A stretch of 64,000 nucleotides of DNA from Halobacillus litoralis (GCF_009856355.1 NZ_WMEW01000007.1:124001-188000); one strand, 5' to 3'; positions 19,439 to 28,866 are shown, counted from the stretch's first letter. Notes: generated by a model from the sequence alone, not told the origin. Translations and numbers: made by a program.

Positions 19439-19774
19439 ATGAATCAACCGGTCATTCGTGTTTATGTATACGGGGCAGAAGTGAAATGTGCAAGCTGTGT
19501 GAACGCCCCCGGCTCTAAAGAGACCTTTGAGTGGCTGGAAGCAGCCTTGACAAGGAAATACGGAGAAAAGAGCCTGCAGTTTACTTATTATGATATCCAT
19601 ACGGAGAATCAGGAAGGTGTGGATATGGCCATTGTTCAGCAGCTGCTGGATGATGAACTTTTCTACCCGCTTGTCCTTGTGGAAGAACGTATCGTAGCGG
19701 AAGGGAACCCGAGGCTGAAGGCCATTTGCAAATCCCTGGAAGAACATGGCCTTCAACAGGTAAGTAATTCCTAA
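19439..19774 (+). CDS. yuzD: YuzD family protein (DUF1462), thioredoxin-like disulfide protein
   Basis: 111 residues. The N-terminal CASC motif in VKCASCVNAPGSKET and the small alpha/beta layout give the YuzD/DUF1462 family. The function is unknown, but the CXXC suggests a redox or metal role, which fits the Fe-S neighbours yutI, yuzB and yutM. GGGGAG upstream of the ATG. Confidence 0.88.
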   Translation: MNQPVIRVYVYGAEVKCASCVNAPGSKETFEWLEAALTRKYGEKSLQFTYYDIHTENQEGVDMAIVQQLLDDELFYPLVLVEERIVAEGNPRLKAICKSLEEHGLQQVSNS

Positions 19775-19840
19775 CGCAGAACCACCGGTGTATGATAAAA
19801 TCATAAGGCACAGGGTTCTTCCGAAAAAGAGGTGACGTGG

Positions 19841-20071
19841 ATGAATCCATTAATTGAATTCTGCATCAATAATTTAGCCGACGGTTCCCAAAAAGCGAAG
19901 GACGAACTGGAAAAAGATCCGGACCTTGATGTGATGGACTACGGCTGTCTGAGAAACTGCGGTCTTTGTTCACAGACCAACTATGCGCTTGTTGAAGGAG
20001 AACGTGTCATTGCCGATTCACCTGAAGAGCTCGTCGATAAAATTTATCAACACTTGGATGAAACCCTGTAA
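19841..20071 (+). CDS. yuzB: YuzB family protein (DUF1450)
   Basis: 76 residues starting MNPLIEFCINNLA. Conserved cysteines occur in the N-terminal FCINN and in YGCLRNCGLC, a possible metal or cluster site. Function unknown. ATG 19841 is used rather than the in-frame GTG at 19832, since AAGAGGTG lies just upstream. Confidence 0.88.
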   Translation: MNPLIEFCINNLADGSQKAKDELEKDPDLDVMDYGCLRNCGLCSQTNYALVEGERVIADSPEELVDKIYQHLDETL

Positions 20072-20104
20072 CGAGTGGAGAGGCAGGACTGTTTCGATAC
20101 AATC

Positions 20105-20134
20105 AAAGGCACCCGGAGGAGGGTGTCTTTTTAC
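20105..20134 (+). terminator. Terminator after yuzB
   Basis: Stem AAGGCACCC (20106-20114)/GGGTGTCTT (20121-20129) followed by TTT. Confidence 0.75.
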
Positions 20135-20156
20135 TTCTAACGTCAGGTACTGCTGT

Positions 20157-20186
20157 TTGATAAAAAGCAGGCCGTTTTAGTATACT
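20157..20186 (+). promoter_or_regulatory. Sigma-A promoter of yutM
   Basis: TTGATA (20157-20162), 18-bp spacer, TATACT (20181-20186), 31 bp before the start codon. Confidence 0.65.
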
Positions 20187-20216
20187 GAAAAGAAGAAGAG
20201 AAAGGAGAGGCTGGGT

Positions 20217-20576
20217 ATGATTTTAAACATCACAGAAGCTGCGGGTCATCAGATCAAAGAGATGATGAAGGAAGAAGAAGGAGATGTCCGTCTCCGTTTC
20301 GGTGTGAAAGGCGGCGGCTGCAGTGGATTGTCATATGCGATGGGCTTCGAGGATGACATCAATGAAGAACTTGATCTTCTTGAAGACTCCTGCGGTATTC
20401 CGATTGTCATCAACCGCCAGGATGCGGCGATTGTAGAAGGCACGACTATTGATTTCAAACAGAATATGATGGGCGGAGGCTTCACGATCGATAATCCGAA
20501 CGCCATCGTTTCCTGTGGCTGCGGGTCTTCCTTTAAAACGGCGACAAACGCTGGAACACCAGATCCGAACTGCTGA
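20217..20576 (+). CDS. yutM: HesB/ErpA-type Fe-S carrier YutM
   Basis: 119 residues. A-type carrier with the three conserved cysteines in GGGCSGLSY (near 35) and SCGCGSS (near 100 and 102). It probably passes clusters to late-acting targets together with YutI. AAGGAGAGG precedes the ATG. Confidence 0.93.
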   Translation: MILNITEAAGHQIKEMMKEEEGDVRLRFGVKGGGCSGLSYAMGFEDDINEELDLLEDSCGIPIVINRQDAAIVEGTTIDFKQNMMGGGFTIDNPNAIVSCGCGSSFKTATNAGTPDPNC

Positions 20577-20584
20577 TAAATTCC

Positions 20585-20612
20585 AACCTTCCGGCTTACG
20601 GAAGGTTTTTTC
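20585..20612 (+). terminator. Terminator after yutM
   Basis: Stem AACCTTCC (20585-20592)/GGAAGGTT (20600-20607) and T-run. Confidence 0.85.
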
Positions 20613-20614
20613 TT

Positions 20615-20815
20615 TATAGAAATAGCCGTGTTCCTCCAAGTCGCCATTGCGATTTTTGCAGCGAATGTGAAACGAATGAAGGAATAAAAAGGGAAGCTTC
20701 ATGAAAACAGAAAAAAAGCGGATGGCATGGATCAAATCTTCCATACCATCCGCTTTTTTGATCTTTACCTTTCACAATTCCTCAGTCTTTCAGTGGTCTC
20801 TGGAAAAACGGAGGT
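20615..20815 (+). mobile_element. IS remnant C, copy 1 (transposase tail plus right end)
   Basis: Reads IFAANVKRMKE then stop at about 20685, followed by AGGGAAGCTTCATGAAAACAG, a long hairpin (20715-20757) and TTTCAGTGG. The same order occurs inverted at 54300-54475. Only the end of a transposase survives. Confidence 0.65.
20712..20760. terminator. Hairpin terminator inside IS remnant C, facing yumC end
   Basis: Stem AGCGGATGGCATGGA..TCCATACCATCCGCT with A-run on the left and T-run on the right; could terminate transcription in both directions. Confidence 0.7.
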
Positions 20816-20865
20816 TTTTTCTAGAAGCGGAACAGAAAGCACCGGGACTTTCTGTTTCATATATA

Positions 20866-21852
20866 TTAAGAGAACATGCTTGTCGAGTGTTTCGGCTGTA
20901 CACGTGCTCCCGGGTCTATATAGGCTTTCGCGTTATTAACAGCAGTAGGACCTTCCCCAAAACCAGAAGCAATCAGTTTTACTTTACCTGGATAGGTGCA
21001 GATATCTCCAGCCGCATAGATGCCTTTAATATTCGTTTCCATTTTGGAATTAACGACAATGCTGTTCTTTTCGATCTCAAGCTCCCAATCCTTGATCGGA
21101 CCAAGGGAGGAAATAAACCCGTAATTGACGATGACATCGTCAACATCAATCGTCTCTGTCCGGTCTCCCTTGACTTCCTGAAGCTCGACTTTTTCAATCC
21201 GATCGTCTCCGATAAACTGCTCAGGTGTGAATGGTGTCATGACGTTGACGTTGGATTCATTCAACTGGGACACGCTGTGTTCATGGGCTCTGAATTTATC
21301 CCTGCGGTGGACGAGGGTGACCTGTTTGGCAATCGGCTCTAGCATAAGGGCCCAGTCTACCGCTGAATCTCCGCCTCCAGCAATCATCACATTTTTATCT
21401 CGGAAATTATCCATGTTGCTGACGTGATAATGCAGGTTGGTATCTTCAAACCGCTCGGAGTCGGCTACTTTGAGCTTCCGGGGCTGGAAGGCTCCGTTTC
21501 CGGCTGTGACAACCACGGTTTTCGTGTAGTGGACGTCTTTGTTCGTGGTCAGTTTTAATGACTCATCTTCCATTCGTTCCACATGGATGACTTCCTCCTC
21601 AAGGGCGATGGTGGGATTGAAAGCCATTGCCTGTTCTTCCAGGTTGTCAATCAGTTCCTGGGCACGGACCTTAGGAAAACCGGCCACGTCAAATATATAT
21701 TTCTCCGGATAAAGGGCGGTCAGCTGTCCGCCGAGGTGCGGGAGGCTTTCAATGATTTTGACACTCGCTTCACGCATTCCACCGTAAAAAGCTGTGAACA
21801 GACCGACAGGACCGCCGCCGATGACTGTAATATCGTATATTTTATCGCTCAT
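20866..21852 (-). CDS. yumC: Ferredoxin/flavodoxin-NADP+ reductase YumC
   Basis: 328 residues, thioredoxin-reductase-like fold. FAD motif [14 protein letters not shown] (near 12), NADPH motif [12 protein letters not shown] (near 162) and the C-terminal [12 protein letters not shown]. It lacks the redox CXXC of thioredoxin reductase, as expected for this FNR class, and would supply or draw electrons from ferredoxin. ATG 21852 is preceded by AGGAGG; the longer frame from 21948 is rejected. Confidence 0.93.
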   Translation of the reverse strand: MSDKIYDITVIGGGPVGLFTAFYGGMREASVKIIESLPHLGGQLTALYPEKYIFDVAGFPKVRAQELIDNLEEQAMAFNPTIALEEEVIHVERMEDESLKLTTNKDVHYTKTVVVTAGNGAFQPRKLKVADSERFEDTNLHYHVSNMDNFRDKNVMIAGGGDSAVDWALMLEPIAKQVTLVHRRDKFRAHEHSVSQLNESNVNVMTPFTPEQFIGDDRIEKVELQEVKGDRTETIDVDDVIVNYGFISSLGPIKDWELEIEKNSIVVNSKMETNIKGIYAAGDICTYPGKVKLIASGFGEGPTAVNNAKAYIDPGARVQPKHSTSMFS

Positions 21853-21983
21853 AATAAACCTCCTGAAAAAAATTTCACTAAAATTTATTCTATCATAAAA
21901 AAATTTACAATGGGAACACTGAACATATGTAAACCTTTCCACAGGCACTAATAGTTCAATAATTTTGATAACTTGATTTTGGG

Positions 21984-22012
21984 TTGAAAATAAGGGGAAA
22001 AAGGTCTAAGAT
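21984..22012 (+). promoter_or_regulatory. Sigma-A promoter of ndh
   Basis: TTGAAA (21984-21989), 17-bp spacer, TAAGAT (22007-22012). The predicted start near 22019 lies just before the first Rex-like site. Confidence 0.6.
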
Positions 22013-22037
22013 GATGATAGACCATATAGTTATGATT

Positions 22038-22053
22038 TGTGACATTTTTCACC
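22038..22053. promoter_or_regulatory. Rex-type operator, site 1
   Basis: TGTGACATTTTTCACC matches the Rex core TGTGA-N6-TCACA with one mismatch. Confidence 0.6.
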
Positions 22054-22086
22054 TGATTTCAGCAGGTTTTTTTTAATGTTTTTTTG

Positions 22087-22102
22087 TGTGAAACAAGTCA
22101 CA
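22087..22102. promoter_or_regulatory. Rex-type operator, site 2
   Basis: TGTGAAACAAGTCACA is an exact TGTGA-N6-TCACA inverted repeat, 50 bp before the ndh start codon. Confidence 0.7.
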
Positions 22103-22151
22103 ATGATATAGGTGACGGATGGAAAAAAATACGAGATGGAAGTGATTATTC

Positions 22152-23375
22152 ATGAAGAATCCGAACATTGTCATTATCGGTGCCGGTTACGGGGGCATCA
22201 TGACAGCCGTCAAACTTCAGAAGAGCCTTGGGGCAAACGATGCGAACATAACGCTGGTGAACAAGCACAGCTACCACTACCAAACAACATGGCTGCATGA
22301 AAACGCAGCAGGTACGCTTCACCATGACCGCACACGTATTGCCATCAAAGATGTTGTGGACACAAGCAAAGTCAACTTCATCCAAGATACAGTTACAGAT
22401 ATTAAAGCTGCCGATAAAAAGGTGATCCTGGAAGACGGCGAGCTTGCTTATGACTATCTTGTGATTGGTCTTGGATTTGAATCAGCTACGTTTGGTATTC
22501 CTGGACTTAAAGAGCATGCTTACACGATTAACAGCATCAACAGTTCCCGTCTGATCCGCCAGCACATTGAATACAACTTCGCAAAGTATAACAACGAGCC
22601 TGAAAAACAACAGAAGCGCCTGAACATTGTTGTCGGCGGGGCCGGCTTTACAGGTATTGAATTTGTTGGTGAACTGGCGAACCGTATCCCTGAACTATGC
22701 AAGGAATACGATGTTCCACGTGACAAAGTACGTATTATCAACGTAGAGGCTGCACCGACAGCTCTTCCAGGATTCGATCCTGAACTTGTTGAATATGCGA
22801 TGAATTCTTTGGAAGCGCGCGGTGTTGAGTTTAAGATTGGCGCAATGATCAAAGAAGTAACCGAAAACAAATTGGTTTTCGAAAAAGACGAACAGCGTGA
22901 AGAAATCGATACAAACACAGTCGTATGGGCGGCTGGTGTACGCGGGAACTCGCTTGTTGAAGAAGCAGGCTTTGAAGCGAACCGTGGACGTATCCCTGTA
23001 CGCAAGGACCTTCGTCCGGAAGGCTATGATGATGTATTCATCGTAGGGGACTGTGCTCTTATTATGAACGAAGAAACAGAGCGTCCTTATCCGCCGACTG
23101 CGCAAATTGCGATTCAGGAAGCTGAGCACACAGCGAAAAACCTCGCTCGTCTCGTAAAAGGTGAAGACCACCTTGAGCCATTCAAGCCTAACATTCAAGG
23201 TACAGTTGCTTCCCTTGGGCACAACGATGCCATCGGTGTAGTCTTTGATGATAAGAAACTCTTCGGCTGGTCAGCTACTGCCATGAAGAAAGTCATCGAT
23301 AACCGCTACCTTCTGAAACTAGGCGGTCTTCCGCTCGTTCTCAAGAAAGGGAAGTTGAACTTCTTTAACTTCTAA
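22152..23375 (+). CDS. ndh: Type II NADH dehydrogenase (menaquinone-reducing)
   Basis: 407 residues, peripheral membrane flavoprotein. FAD motif IIGAGYGGI at 6-14, second dinucleotide motif [16 protein letters not shown] near 160-175, and the C-terminal FIVGDCALI with [10 protein letters not shown]. It oxidises NADH and passes electrons to menaquinone without pumping protons; the menaquinone genes are at 44-53 kb. Two Rex-like sites upstream suggest repression at low NADH/NAD+ ratio. Confidence 0.94.
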   Translation: MKNPNIVIIGAGYGGIMTAVKLQKSLGANDANITLVNKHSYHYQTTWLHENAAGTLHHDRTRIAIKDVVDTSKVNFIQDTVTDIKAADKKVILEDGELAYDYLVIGLGFESATFGIPGLKEHAYTINSINSSRLIRQHIEYNFAKYNNEPEKQQKRLNIVVGGAGFTGIEFVGELANRIPELCKEYDVPRDKVRIINVEAAPTALPGFDPELVEYAMNSLEARGVEFKIGAMIKEVTENKLVFEKDEQREEIDTNTVVWAAGVRGNSLVEEAGFEANRGRIPVRKDLRPEGYDDVFIVGDCALIMNEETERPYPPTAQIAIQEAEHTAKNLARLVKGEDHLEPFKPNIQGTVASLGHNDAIGVVFDDKKLFGWSATAMKKVIDNRYLLKLGGLPLVLKKGKLNFFNF

Positions 23376-23384
23376 ATGATATAG

Positions 23385-23420
23385 AAAACGCGAAAGCAGT
23401 CCATGCTTTCGCGTTTTTTG
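23385..23420 (+). terminator. Terminator after ndh
   Basis: Stem AACGCGAAAGCA (23387-23398)/TGCTTTCGCGTT (23404-23415) and T-run. Confidence 0.92.
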
Positions 23421-23513
23421 TAGACCCGGATATGCTTGCGCTTTCATAGGAAGCGGTTTAGAATGAATAGTGGATTTGTACGTCCCTGATAAGGGGAGTA
23501 GGGGGAAGCGACG

Positions 23514-23831
23514 TTGAATATTGTCCAATTTGCTGTATCCATTCTCTTGTTTTTTGTATTGTTTTTCGGGATTTCCTTTCTATTAAATATGATTCTGCGC
23601 TCTTCCTGGATCATGTCCATTGTTTATCCTGTCATTGTGCTGTTCATCGTGGATAACTTTCCTTGGACGGAATATTTTTCGCAGCCGGGCACAGCCTTTC
23701 CTGCTGTGTTTAAACAGCTCGGACGACTCGGTATCGTGGACGTTGTTATACTGGCCAGTGGTTTTGTCGGAACCATTGCTGCTGGAATCGTCATTAAGAA
23801 ATTAAGGAAAAGCGGTTATCAAATGTTTTAA
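23514..23831 (+). CDS. yuiB: YuiB-like membrane protein (TTG start)
   Basis: 105 residues with three hydrophobic segments (about 4-26, 31-48 and 74-93). Begins with TTG 23514 after GGGGGAAG; no nearby ATG keeps the first helix intact. The N-terminus (LLFFVLFFGISFLLNM) matches the YuiB family of Bacilli. Function unknown. Confidence 0.8.
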   Translation: MNIVQFAVSILLFFVLFFGISFLLNMILRSSWIMSIVYPVIVLFIVDNFPWTEYFSQPGTAFPAVFKQLGRLGIVDVVILASGFVGTIAAGIVIKKLRKSGYQMF

Positions 23832-23844
23832 AAAAATGAGAGAA

Positions 23845-23883
23845 CAAGCGGTATCGATCCAGCGATCGGTGCCGCTTCTTTAG
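23845..23883 (+). terminator. Terminator after yuiB
   Basis: 14-bp stem with two G-U pairs, AAGCGGTATCGATC (23846-23859) and GATCGGTGCCGCTT (23864-23877). Confidence 0.75.
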
Positions 23884-23941
23884 TTCCATGACTTGAATAA
23901 AAGAATCGTTCTTGGACATGCTTACATCTAGAGGTGATGAT

Positions 23942-24565
23942 ATGTTTCCAAGACGTATGAAAAGATGGCTTCTTCCTTTTTTATTCGCAGGGGCTGTAGT
24001 AAGTACGGCCTCGTACGTGACCAATCTATCTCTATTTGATCTAGGAGAATGGATGACAGCTGAACTAAAAAACAAGGACAGGGAACAAGAGCCTGCCCCC
24101 CTTGTGAAAAGCGCCGTCATGGAGGCTGTCGAGACGCTGGAGCAGTCGATTGATTTGTCCCGGTATCAAAGCCGGGAAGTTACAGCTACAGGCTACACAG
24201 CCGGCTATGAATCAACAGGAAAAACGCCGGAACATCCGGCTTACGGCATTACCTTTTCAGGGGTTAACGTAACGAGGGATCTCTATTCCACCATCGCTGC
24301 TGATCTAAGTGTTTTTCCTTTAGGAACAATCCTTTTCATCCCGGGGTACGGGTATGGTGTGGTGGCTGATATCGGTGGTGCAATTGAGGGGGACGAGCTT
24401 GACCTTTACTTTTCCAGTGTGGAGGATGTGTATGATCAATGGGGGAAAAGAACGTTGGACGTGTACGTAATTAAAGAGGGAGAAGGACAGCTGACGGAAG
24501 GAGAGCTGGCCGCTCTGAATGAAAATGAAGCCCGGCAGGTGTTTCGGTCTGAAATCAAACAATAA
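23942..24565 (+). CDS. yuiC: 3D-domain cell wall protein YuiC
   Basis: 207 residues. N-terminal signal anchor (about 8-26, [17 protein letters not shown]), then a variable stretch and a C-terminal 3D domain with the three aspartates in [15 protein letters not shown] and the [21 protein letters not shown] start. This fold is that of stationary-phase lytic transglycosylases (MltA-like, Sps family), acting on peptidoglycan outside the membrane. ATG 23942 is preceded by GAGGTGAT. Confidence 0.88.
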   Translation: MFPRRMKRWLLPFLFAGAVVSTASYVTNLSLFDLGEWMTAELKNKDREQEPAPLVKSAVMEAVETLEQSIDLSRYQSREVTATGYTAGYESTGKTPEHPAYGITFSGVNVTRDLYSTIAADLSVFPLGTILFIPGYGYGVVADIGGAIEGDELDLYFSSVEDVYDQWGKRTLDVYVIKEGEGQLTEGELAALNENEARQVFRSEIKQ

Positions 24566-24602
24566 AAAACACTCCCGTTCTGAATGCGGAAGTGTTTTTT
24601 GT
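24563..24602. terminator. Bidirectional terminator between yuiC and yuiD
   Basis: Stem AAAAAACACTCCCG with CGGAAGTGTTTTTT around a 9-base loop. Confidence 0.85.
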
Positions 24603-24605
24603 TAT

Positions 24606-25088
24606 TTAATAGATCAGAGAATGAAGCAGGAACGTAAGCAGAACACCTGTCAGTCCCCCGAAGAATACTTCGATAGGCTGGTGACCGAGCAGTTCTTTCA
24701 ATTCCTCTTTCTTCTGATACCCTTCTTTTTGCTGCCAGCTTTTCGCTTCACTGACGAAGCGGTTGAAGTCATTCAATAATATGTTCAACATGATGGCCTG
24801 CTCCCCTGTCTGCCGTCGGACACCTGTGCTGTCAAACATGACGATGATGGAAAAAACACAGGCGACAGCGAAAATGGATGAGCCGAAGCCCTGTTCAACC
24901 CCTACGCCCGTCGCCAGAGCCGTTACAGCAGCGGAGTGGCTGCTCGGCATCCCGCCTGTACTGAAGGCTAGACTTGCATTGAACTGTCTGGAAGCAATAA
25001 ATTGGATAGGGACTTTTACTGCCTGAGCAAAAACAATGGCAGCGATGGAGGCCCACAGGGGGAAATTCTGCAGTAAATCTAAAAGCAT
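24606..25088 (-). CDS. yuiD: Divergent PAP2-family membrane protein YuiD
   Basis: 160 residues with four to five membrane segments. GGMPSSHSA (near 46) and DSTGVRRQTGEQA (near 88) are the family blocks corresponding to the phosphatase motifs of acid PAP2 enzymes. Probable lipid phosphatase or relative; substrate unknown. AAGGATG precedes the ATG. Confidence 0.88.
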   Translation of the reverse strand: MLLDLLQNFPLWASIAAIVFAQAVKVPIQFIASRQFNASLAFSTGGMPSSHSAAVTALATGVGVEQGFGSSIFAVACVFSIIVMFDSTGVRRQTGEQAIMLNILLNDFNRFVSEAKSWQQKEGYQKKEELKELLGHQPIEVFFGGLTGVLLTFLLHSLIY

Positions 25089-25250
25089 GATAACATCCTT
25101 TCTTATCCGGCAGGGTATCGAAATAATTGATCTTTATGTACGTCATTTGTTGCTGATAAGCAAGGTCATTATATCATATATCCACAGAAAACGTCCCTTC
25201 ATAAGGAAGGACGCGTGTATCTCTTGTATACTGAAAATGGAGGTGTTGCT

Positions 25251-26726
25251 ATGTTCACAGTAACAGAGAAATGGAAACCCGAAGATCCTCTGGTCTTAGG
25301 AGTATTCACGGACGAGGGTCAGACCAGCCTGATCAAACAACTGAAAGAATCAGCAGGGTTACATACACCGGAGTATTTGGAAGGCGGCCTTGCCCGACTT
25401 TCTCAAGGTCGTGTGGAAAGTTTAATTCTTCCGTACGAAAATCAGATGGTCCGGGTCATCTGTATCGGTCTTGGGGCCAGGTCGATGGCTGGAAGAGCAG
25501 AGAGTAGAAAGGTGTGGGGACAGGCTTTTCAACAGATTCAGGCCCAAGGAATAGAAAGGTGTACGCTTTTTCTGGATACACTCATTCCGGATGACGAGAA
25601 ATATAAAGAGTGGATCACGTTGTTAGGGGAAACGATCTATTTATCCACTTATAAGCTGGAAAATTATAAAACCGCCCCTGTAGAGGAACAACGACTGAAA
25701 AGCATCCAATTGTTTTCTGATTCGTTTGATGCAGTGTCCGTGGAAGAGGCATTCACGGAAGGAACGGCTTATGCAGAAGGAGCGAATACAGCGAGAAAGC
25801 TTGTTCACCTCCCCGCCAACATCCTTACTGCATCAGAGCTCGCCGCGCACGCCCTTAAGATGGCCGGACGCTTTGGGTTCGATGCCCGGATTCTTGAGAA
25901 ACAGGATATGGAGGAGCTGGGGATGGGCGCACTCCTGGCTGTCAACCAGGGTTCTGTAGAGCCGCCAAAGCTGATTGTTCTGAAGTATCAAGGGCTGGAA
26001 GAGTGGAGGGATGTAACCGCTCTTGTAGGCAAAGGCATTACGTACGATACCGGGGGCTATTCAATCAAATCGAAAGCAGGTATGCCGGGTATGAAAGGGG
26101 ATATGGGAGGCGCTGCTGCCGTTCTGGGAGCTATGGAAACCATTGGCCGCATCAAGCCCGAAAAAAATGTCCTGGCTGTGATTCCGTCCACGGATAATAT
26201 GATAGCAGGCGGGGCGTTTAAACCGGATGACGTTCTTACTTCCATGAGCGGACAGACCATCGAAGTATTGAATACCGATGCCGAAGGACGGCTGGCACTG
26301 GCCGATGCGGTCACTTACGCCCGCACAGAAGGGGCGGACAGAGTCATCGATGTGGCCACACTTACCGGAGGGGTTGTTACGGCACTGGGATCCTGGATGA
26401 CGGGTGCCATGACGAATGATGCATCGTTTTATAAACAAATTGAAAACGCCGGGCGGGAGACAGGGGAACCGATCTGGCTGCTGCCCTATAATGAGGATTA
26501 TAAAGCACAGGTAAGAAAAAGCAGTATCGCTGATTTGAATAATTCTCCAACACGCAAAGCTCATGCCATAATGGGAGGCGCTTTTGTCGGGGCATTTGCA
26601 GAAGGTGTGCCATGGGTCCACCTGGATATCGCCGGCACGTCTACAGCAGAAACCGCCCACGCCTTAGGACCTAAAGGCCCTACAGGAGTCATGGCAAGGA
26701 CGCTTGCTTATTATGTGAATCAATAG
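25251..26726 (+). CDS. pepA: M17 leucyl aminopeptidase
   Basis: 491 residues. Zn/Mn ligands in VGKGITYDTGGYSIK and the signature NTDAEGRLAL near 344, plus the conserved Lys of the active site. Cytosolic hexameric aminopeptidase for peptide turnover (YuiE in B. subtilis). GGAGGTG lies 5 bp before ATG 25251; the upstream in-frame ATG at 25215 has no ribosome site. Confidence 0.94.
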   Translation: MFTVTEKWKPEDPLVLGVFTDEGQTSLIKQLKESAGLHTPEYLEGGLARLSQGRVESLILPYENQMVRVICIGLGARSMAGRAESRKVWGQAFQQIQAQGIERCTLFLDTLIPDDEKYKEWITLLGETIYLSTYKLENYKTAPVEEQRLKSIQLFSDSFDAVSVEEAFTEGTAYAEGANTARKLVHLPANILTASELAAHALKMAGRFGFDARILEKQDMEELGMGALLAVNQGSVEPPKLIVLKYQGLEEWRDVTALVGKGITYDTGGYSIKSKAGMPGMKGDMGGAAAVLGAMETIGRIKPEKNVLAVIPSTDNMIAGGAFKPDDVLTSMSGQTIEVLNTDAEGRLALADAVTYARTEGADRVIDVATLTGGVVTALGSWMTGAMTNDASFYKQIENAGRETGEPIWLLPYNEDYKAQVRKSSIADLNNSPTRKAHAIMGGAFVGAFAEGVPWVHLDIAGTSTAETAHALGPKGPTGVMARTLAYYVNQ

Positions 26727-26823
26727 AATCCAGCTGAGGACGAATCCAGCGTCCACTGGTATGAGCGGGACGTGACCGTAATTACGAAATGCGGGCAGCC
26801 GCTCTTTCCTGGCAGCTCGAGAC

Positions 26824-26973
26824 CGGGACGTTCCGCTTATCGGCGGATGCTTGCCGCGGGCACGGCCTCAGCTAACTTGGTCAAGAAAACCATTTGACCA
26901 AGGGGATCTCCGGCTCGCGCTGTTCCCGCAGGCATCCCCACCGAACGCTCCTCGTGCCGGTGCCTGTGGAAAA
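26824..26973. repeat. Palindromic dispersed repeat A, copy 2
   Basis: About 150 bp, complete. Central inverted repeat ACTTGGTCAAG..CTTGACCAAG-like arms enclose a short loop; outer arms GATGCTTGCCGCGGGCACGG and CTGTTCCCGCAGGCATC pair imperfectly. Ends GTGCCTGTGGAAAA as in copy 4. Confidence 0.8.
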
Positions 26974-27097
26974 CAACTTTACGCTAGCCCAGACTTATTT
27001 TACGCGGATGGATATTGTATAGGAAGCTGTTTTTTTAGGAGGGCTTCCTATCTCTATTGCTGTTTCCATAAGAAATAAAACACGGCGCTTTGTACAA

Positions 27098-27286
27098 ATG
27101 GTCCGGACTCCCTTATTGTTATCGAAAGTGGATAAGCATATCGGGACGATGCTGGTCCTTTATACAGAATCTCATGTGTACTACGGGAAAGTGGAGATGA
27201 TACAGGGGCGGGAAATCTATATGACGACCGTAGATCAAGTTCTTAGGATTGATGGCCGTACACTCGTTCACGTTTGTTCCAAGTGA
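27098..27286 (+). CDS. Small hypothetical protein
   Basis: 62 residues in a compact beta-rich pattern (GTMLVLYTESHVYYGKVEMI, IYMTTVDQVLRIDG). ATG 27098 has no ribosome site. The frame stays open upstream, where AGGAGGG (27037-27043) is 6-12 bp before in-frame ATC 27050 and ATT 27056, so a rare start giving about 77-79 residues is possible. Strong terminator 30 bp after the stop. Family not recognised; reality uncertain. Confidence 0.5.
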   Translation: MVRTPLLLSKVDKHIGTMLVLYTESHVYYGKVEMIQGREIYMTTVDQVLRIDGRTLVHVCSK

Positions 27287-27313
27287 AGAATGGCCGAAAG
27301 GTGACCGGCAGAT

Positions 27314-27354
27314 AAAAAAGCCCATGCGCTCGCTGAGGCGCATGGGCTTTTTTG
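27314..27354. terminator. Bidirectional terminator, 3' of deoD
   Basis: Stem AAAGCCCATGCGC (27317-27329)/GCGCATGGGCTTT with A and T runs. Confidence 0.92.
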
Positions 27355-27355
27355 T

Positions 27356-28066
27356 TTAGTCCTGAATGGCTGCTTCCAGAGCCACTTCGATCATTTCGTT
27401 AAAGGTTGTCTGACGTTCCTGGGCTGTCGTTTCTTCTCCGGTAAGAATATGATCACTTACGGTAAGAACAGACAGCGCCTGACGATTGTATTTTGCTGCA
27501 AGCGTATAAAGGGCAGTGGTTTCCATTTCTACTGCAAGCACATTGTAGTCTGCAAGCAGATTGAATAGATCCATGGCATTGTCACGGTAGAAGCTGTCGC
27601 TTGTAAAGACGTTTCCGACTTTTAAATCGAGGCCTTTCGCTGTACCTGCATCATACGCGTTTTTCAACAGGCTGAAATCAGCGGTCGGTGCATAATCAAT
27701 GCCGCCGAATACCATGCGGTTCATCTGGGAATCTGTCGTAGATGTGGAGGCAAGAATAACGTCACGTACGTTTACGTCATTTTGCAGCGCCCCGCATGAG
27801 CCGACGCGGATCAATTTCTGAACACCGTAGCTTTCCATCAATTCATTGACGTAAATGGAGATGGAAGGTACACCCATTCCAGTTCCTTGAACGGAAATGC
27901 GCTCTCCTTTATATGTACCTGTGTATCCGTACATTCCGCGTACTTCGTTATAGCAGACGGCATCCTCCAGGAAGTTTTCGGCAATGTATTTGGCGCGGAG
28001 TGGATCTCCTGGGAGTAGAATCTTATCCGCGATATCTCCTTGTTGTGCTCCAATATGTGTTGTCAT
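27356..28066 (-). CDS. deoD: Purine nucleoside phosphorylase DeoD
   Basis: 236 residues, hexameric trimeric-class PNP/UDP family. Phosphate-binding GDPLRAK near 20-26, [10 protein letters not shown] near 60, RVGSCGAL near 86 and the catalytic Asp in LTVSDH near 203. It cleaves inosine, guanosine and adenosine-type nucleosides for salvage. ATG 28066 follows GGAGG with 8-bp spacing. Confidence 0.95.
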   Translation of the reverse strand: MTTHIGAQQGDIADKILLPGDPLRAKYIAENFLEDAVCYNEVRGMYGYTGTYKGERISVQGTGMGVPSISIYVNELMESYGVQKLIRVGSCGALQNDVNVRDVILASTSTTDSQMNRMVFGGIDYAPTADFSLLKNAYDAGTAKGLDLKVGNVFTSDSFYRDNAMDLFNLLADYNVLAVEMETTALYTLAAKYNRQALSVLTVSDHILTGEETTAQERQTTFNEMIEVALEAAIQD

Positions 28067-28141
28067 GGACGGGTCCTCCTTCATTTCTTTCAACATTTTT
28101 AAATTACCACACCCCGAAAGCGAATACAAATGTGGCTGATT

Positions 28142-28525
28142 TTACCCGAAATACTGTTTTTCGAGATCACTCAGCTGATCTGCGGCATGGCTGTTAAAAT
28201 CGGTATCCCGGCGATTTAACTTTTGTTTCAGCTTTTCAACGGATTGTTTGAGAGAATCATTATAATCCGGTATTTCTGTCTCTTCATAAGGGTGGACCGC
28301 TTCTTTCTGAACGTTGGCTTTTTCAAGGTAACTCAACGCTTTCCGCTGATGGAAAAAAACATTTTCTGTCTGACCAGGATTGTGAAGATCCCCCTGCATC
28401 GGGTGTTTGTCAACGGCGAGCATTTGAACCAGATAAAATTTCCCCCGGTCTTCTTTCACTTCTCCGATGTATATGCCTGTTTTATAATGCGCTTTCACTA
28501 TAGAGCCGATTTGAATGTCAGACAT
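28142..28525 (-). CDS. kapB: Kinase-associated protein B (KapB)
   Basis: 127 residues. N-terminal SH3-like barrel (IGSIVKAHYKTGIYIGEV) and helical C-terminal tail with charged repeats. In B. subtilis KapB is needed for KinB signalling in the sporulation phosphorelay, although called a lipoprotein there; no lipobox is visible here. ATG 28525 follows GGAGGG. Confidence 0.88.
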   Translation of the reverse strand: MSDIQIGSIVKAHYKTGIYIGEVKEDRGKFYLVQMLAVDKHPMQGDLHNPGQTENVFFHQRKALSYLEKANVQKEAVHPYEETEIPDYNDSLKQSVEKLKQKLNRRDTDFNSHAADQLSDLEKQYFG

Positions 28526-28644
28526 CTTATTCCCTCCTAAATTCATCTCTTTTTCCATTGTAACAAAAATTATGAAGATCTTATGAAAACGGATGCGGAT
28601 TTCCAGATGTTTGATATACTTGGGTAAGAAGGGTGGGATTCATC

Positions 28645-28839
28645 ATGATGGAATTTTTGTATTTTCCAGAAGATAAGTCTGAATATATTCCTGCTGTCCT
28701 GATGCTTCTGCTGTTCATTGTTGCTGCAGCGGTTACCATGATCTGGATAATTAAAGCTTCTCAAAAAGAAGAGCATACATTTGATCAGAACTACTCCATA
28801 AATGAACAGAAGAACCACGAATCCAAAGAGCCGCATTAG
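28645..28839 (+). CDS. Small hypothetical single-pass membrane protein
   Basis: 64 residues: a short acidic N-terminus, one hydrophobic segment (about 15-36) and a polar tail rich in Glu, Gln, Asn and Lys. ATGs at 28645 and 28648 are both possible; the upstream AAGGGTGGG is a moderate ribosome site. Family not recognised. Confidence 0.6.
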   Translation: MMEFLYFPEDKSEYIPAVLMLLLFIVAAAVTMIWIIKASQKEEHTFDQNYSINEQKNHESKEPH

Positions 28840-28866
28840 GTTTCCACCTGATGTGGCTTTCTTATA
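28827..28866 (+). terminator. Terminator overlapping end of 28645 gene
   Basis: Stem AGCCGCATTAGG (28829-28840)/CCTGATGTGGCT (28847-28858) with G-U pairing, then TTTCTTAT. Confidence 0.6.
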
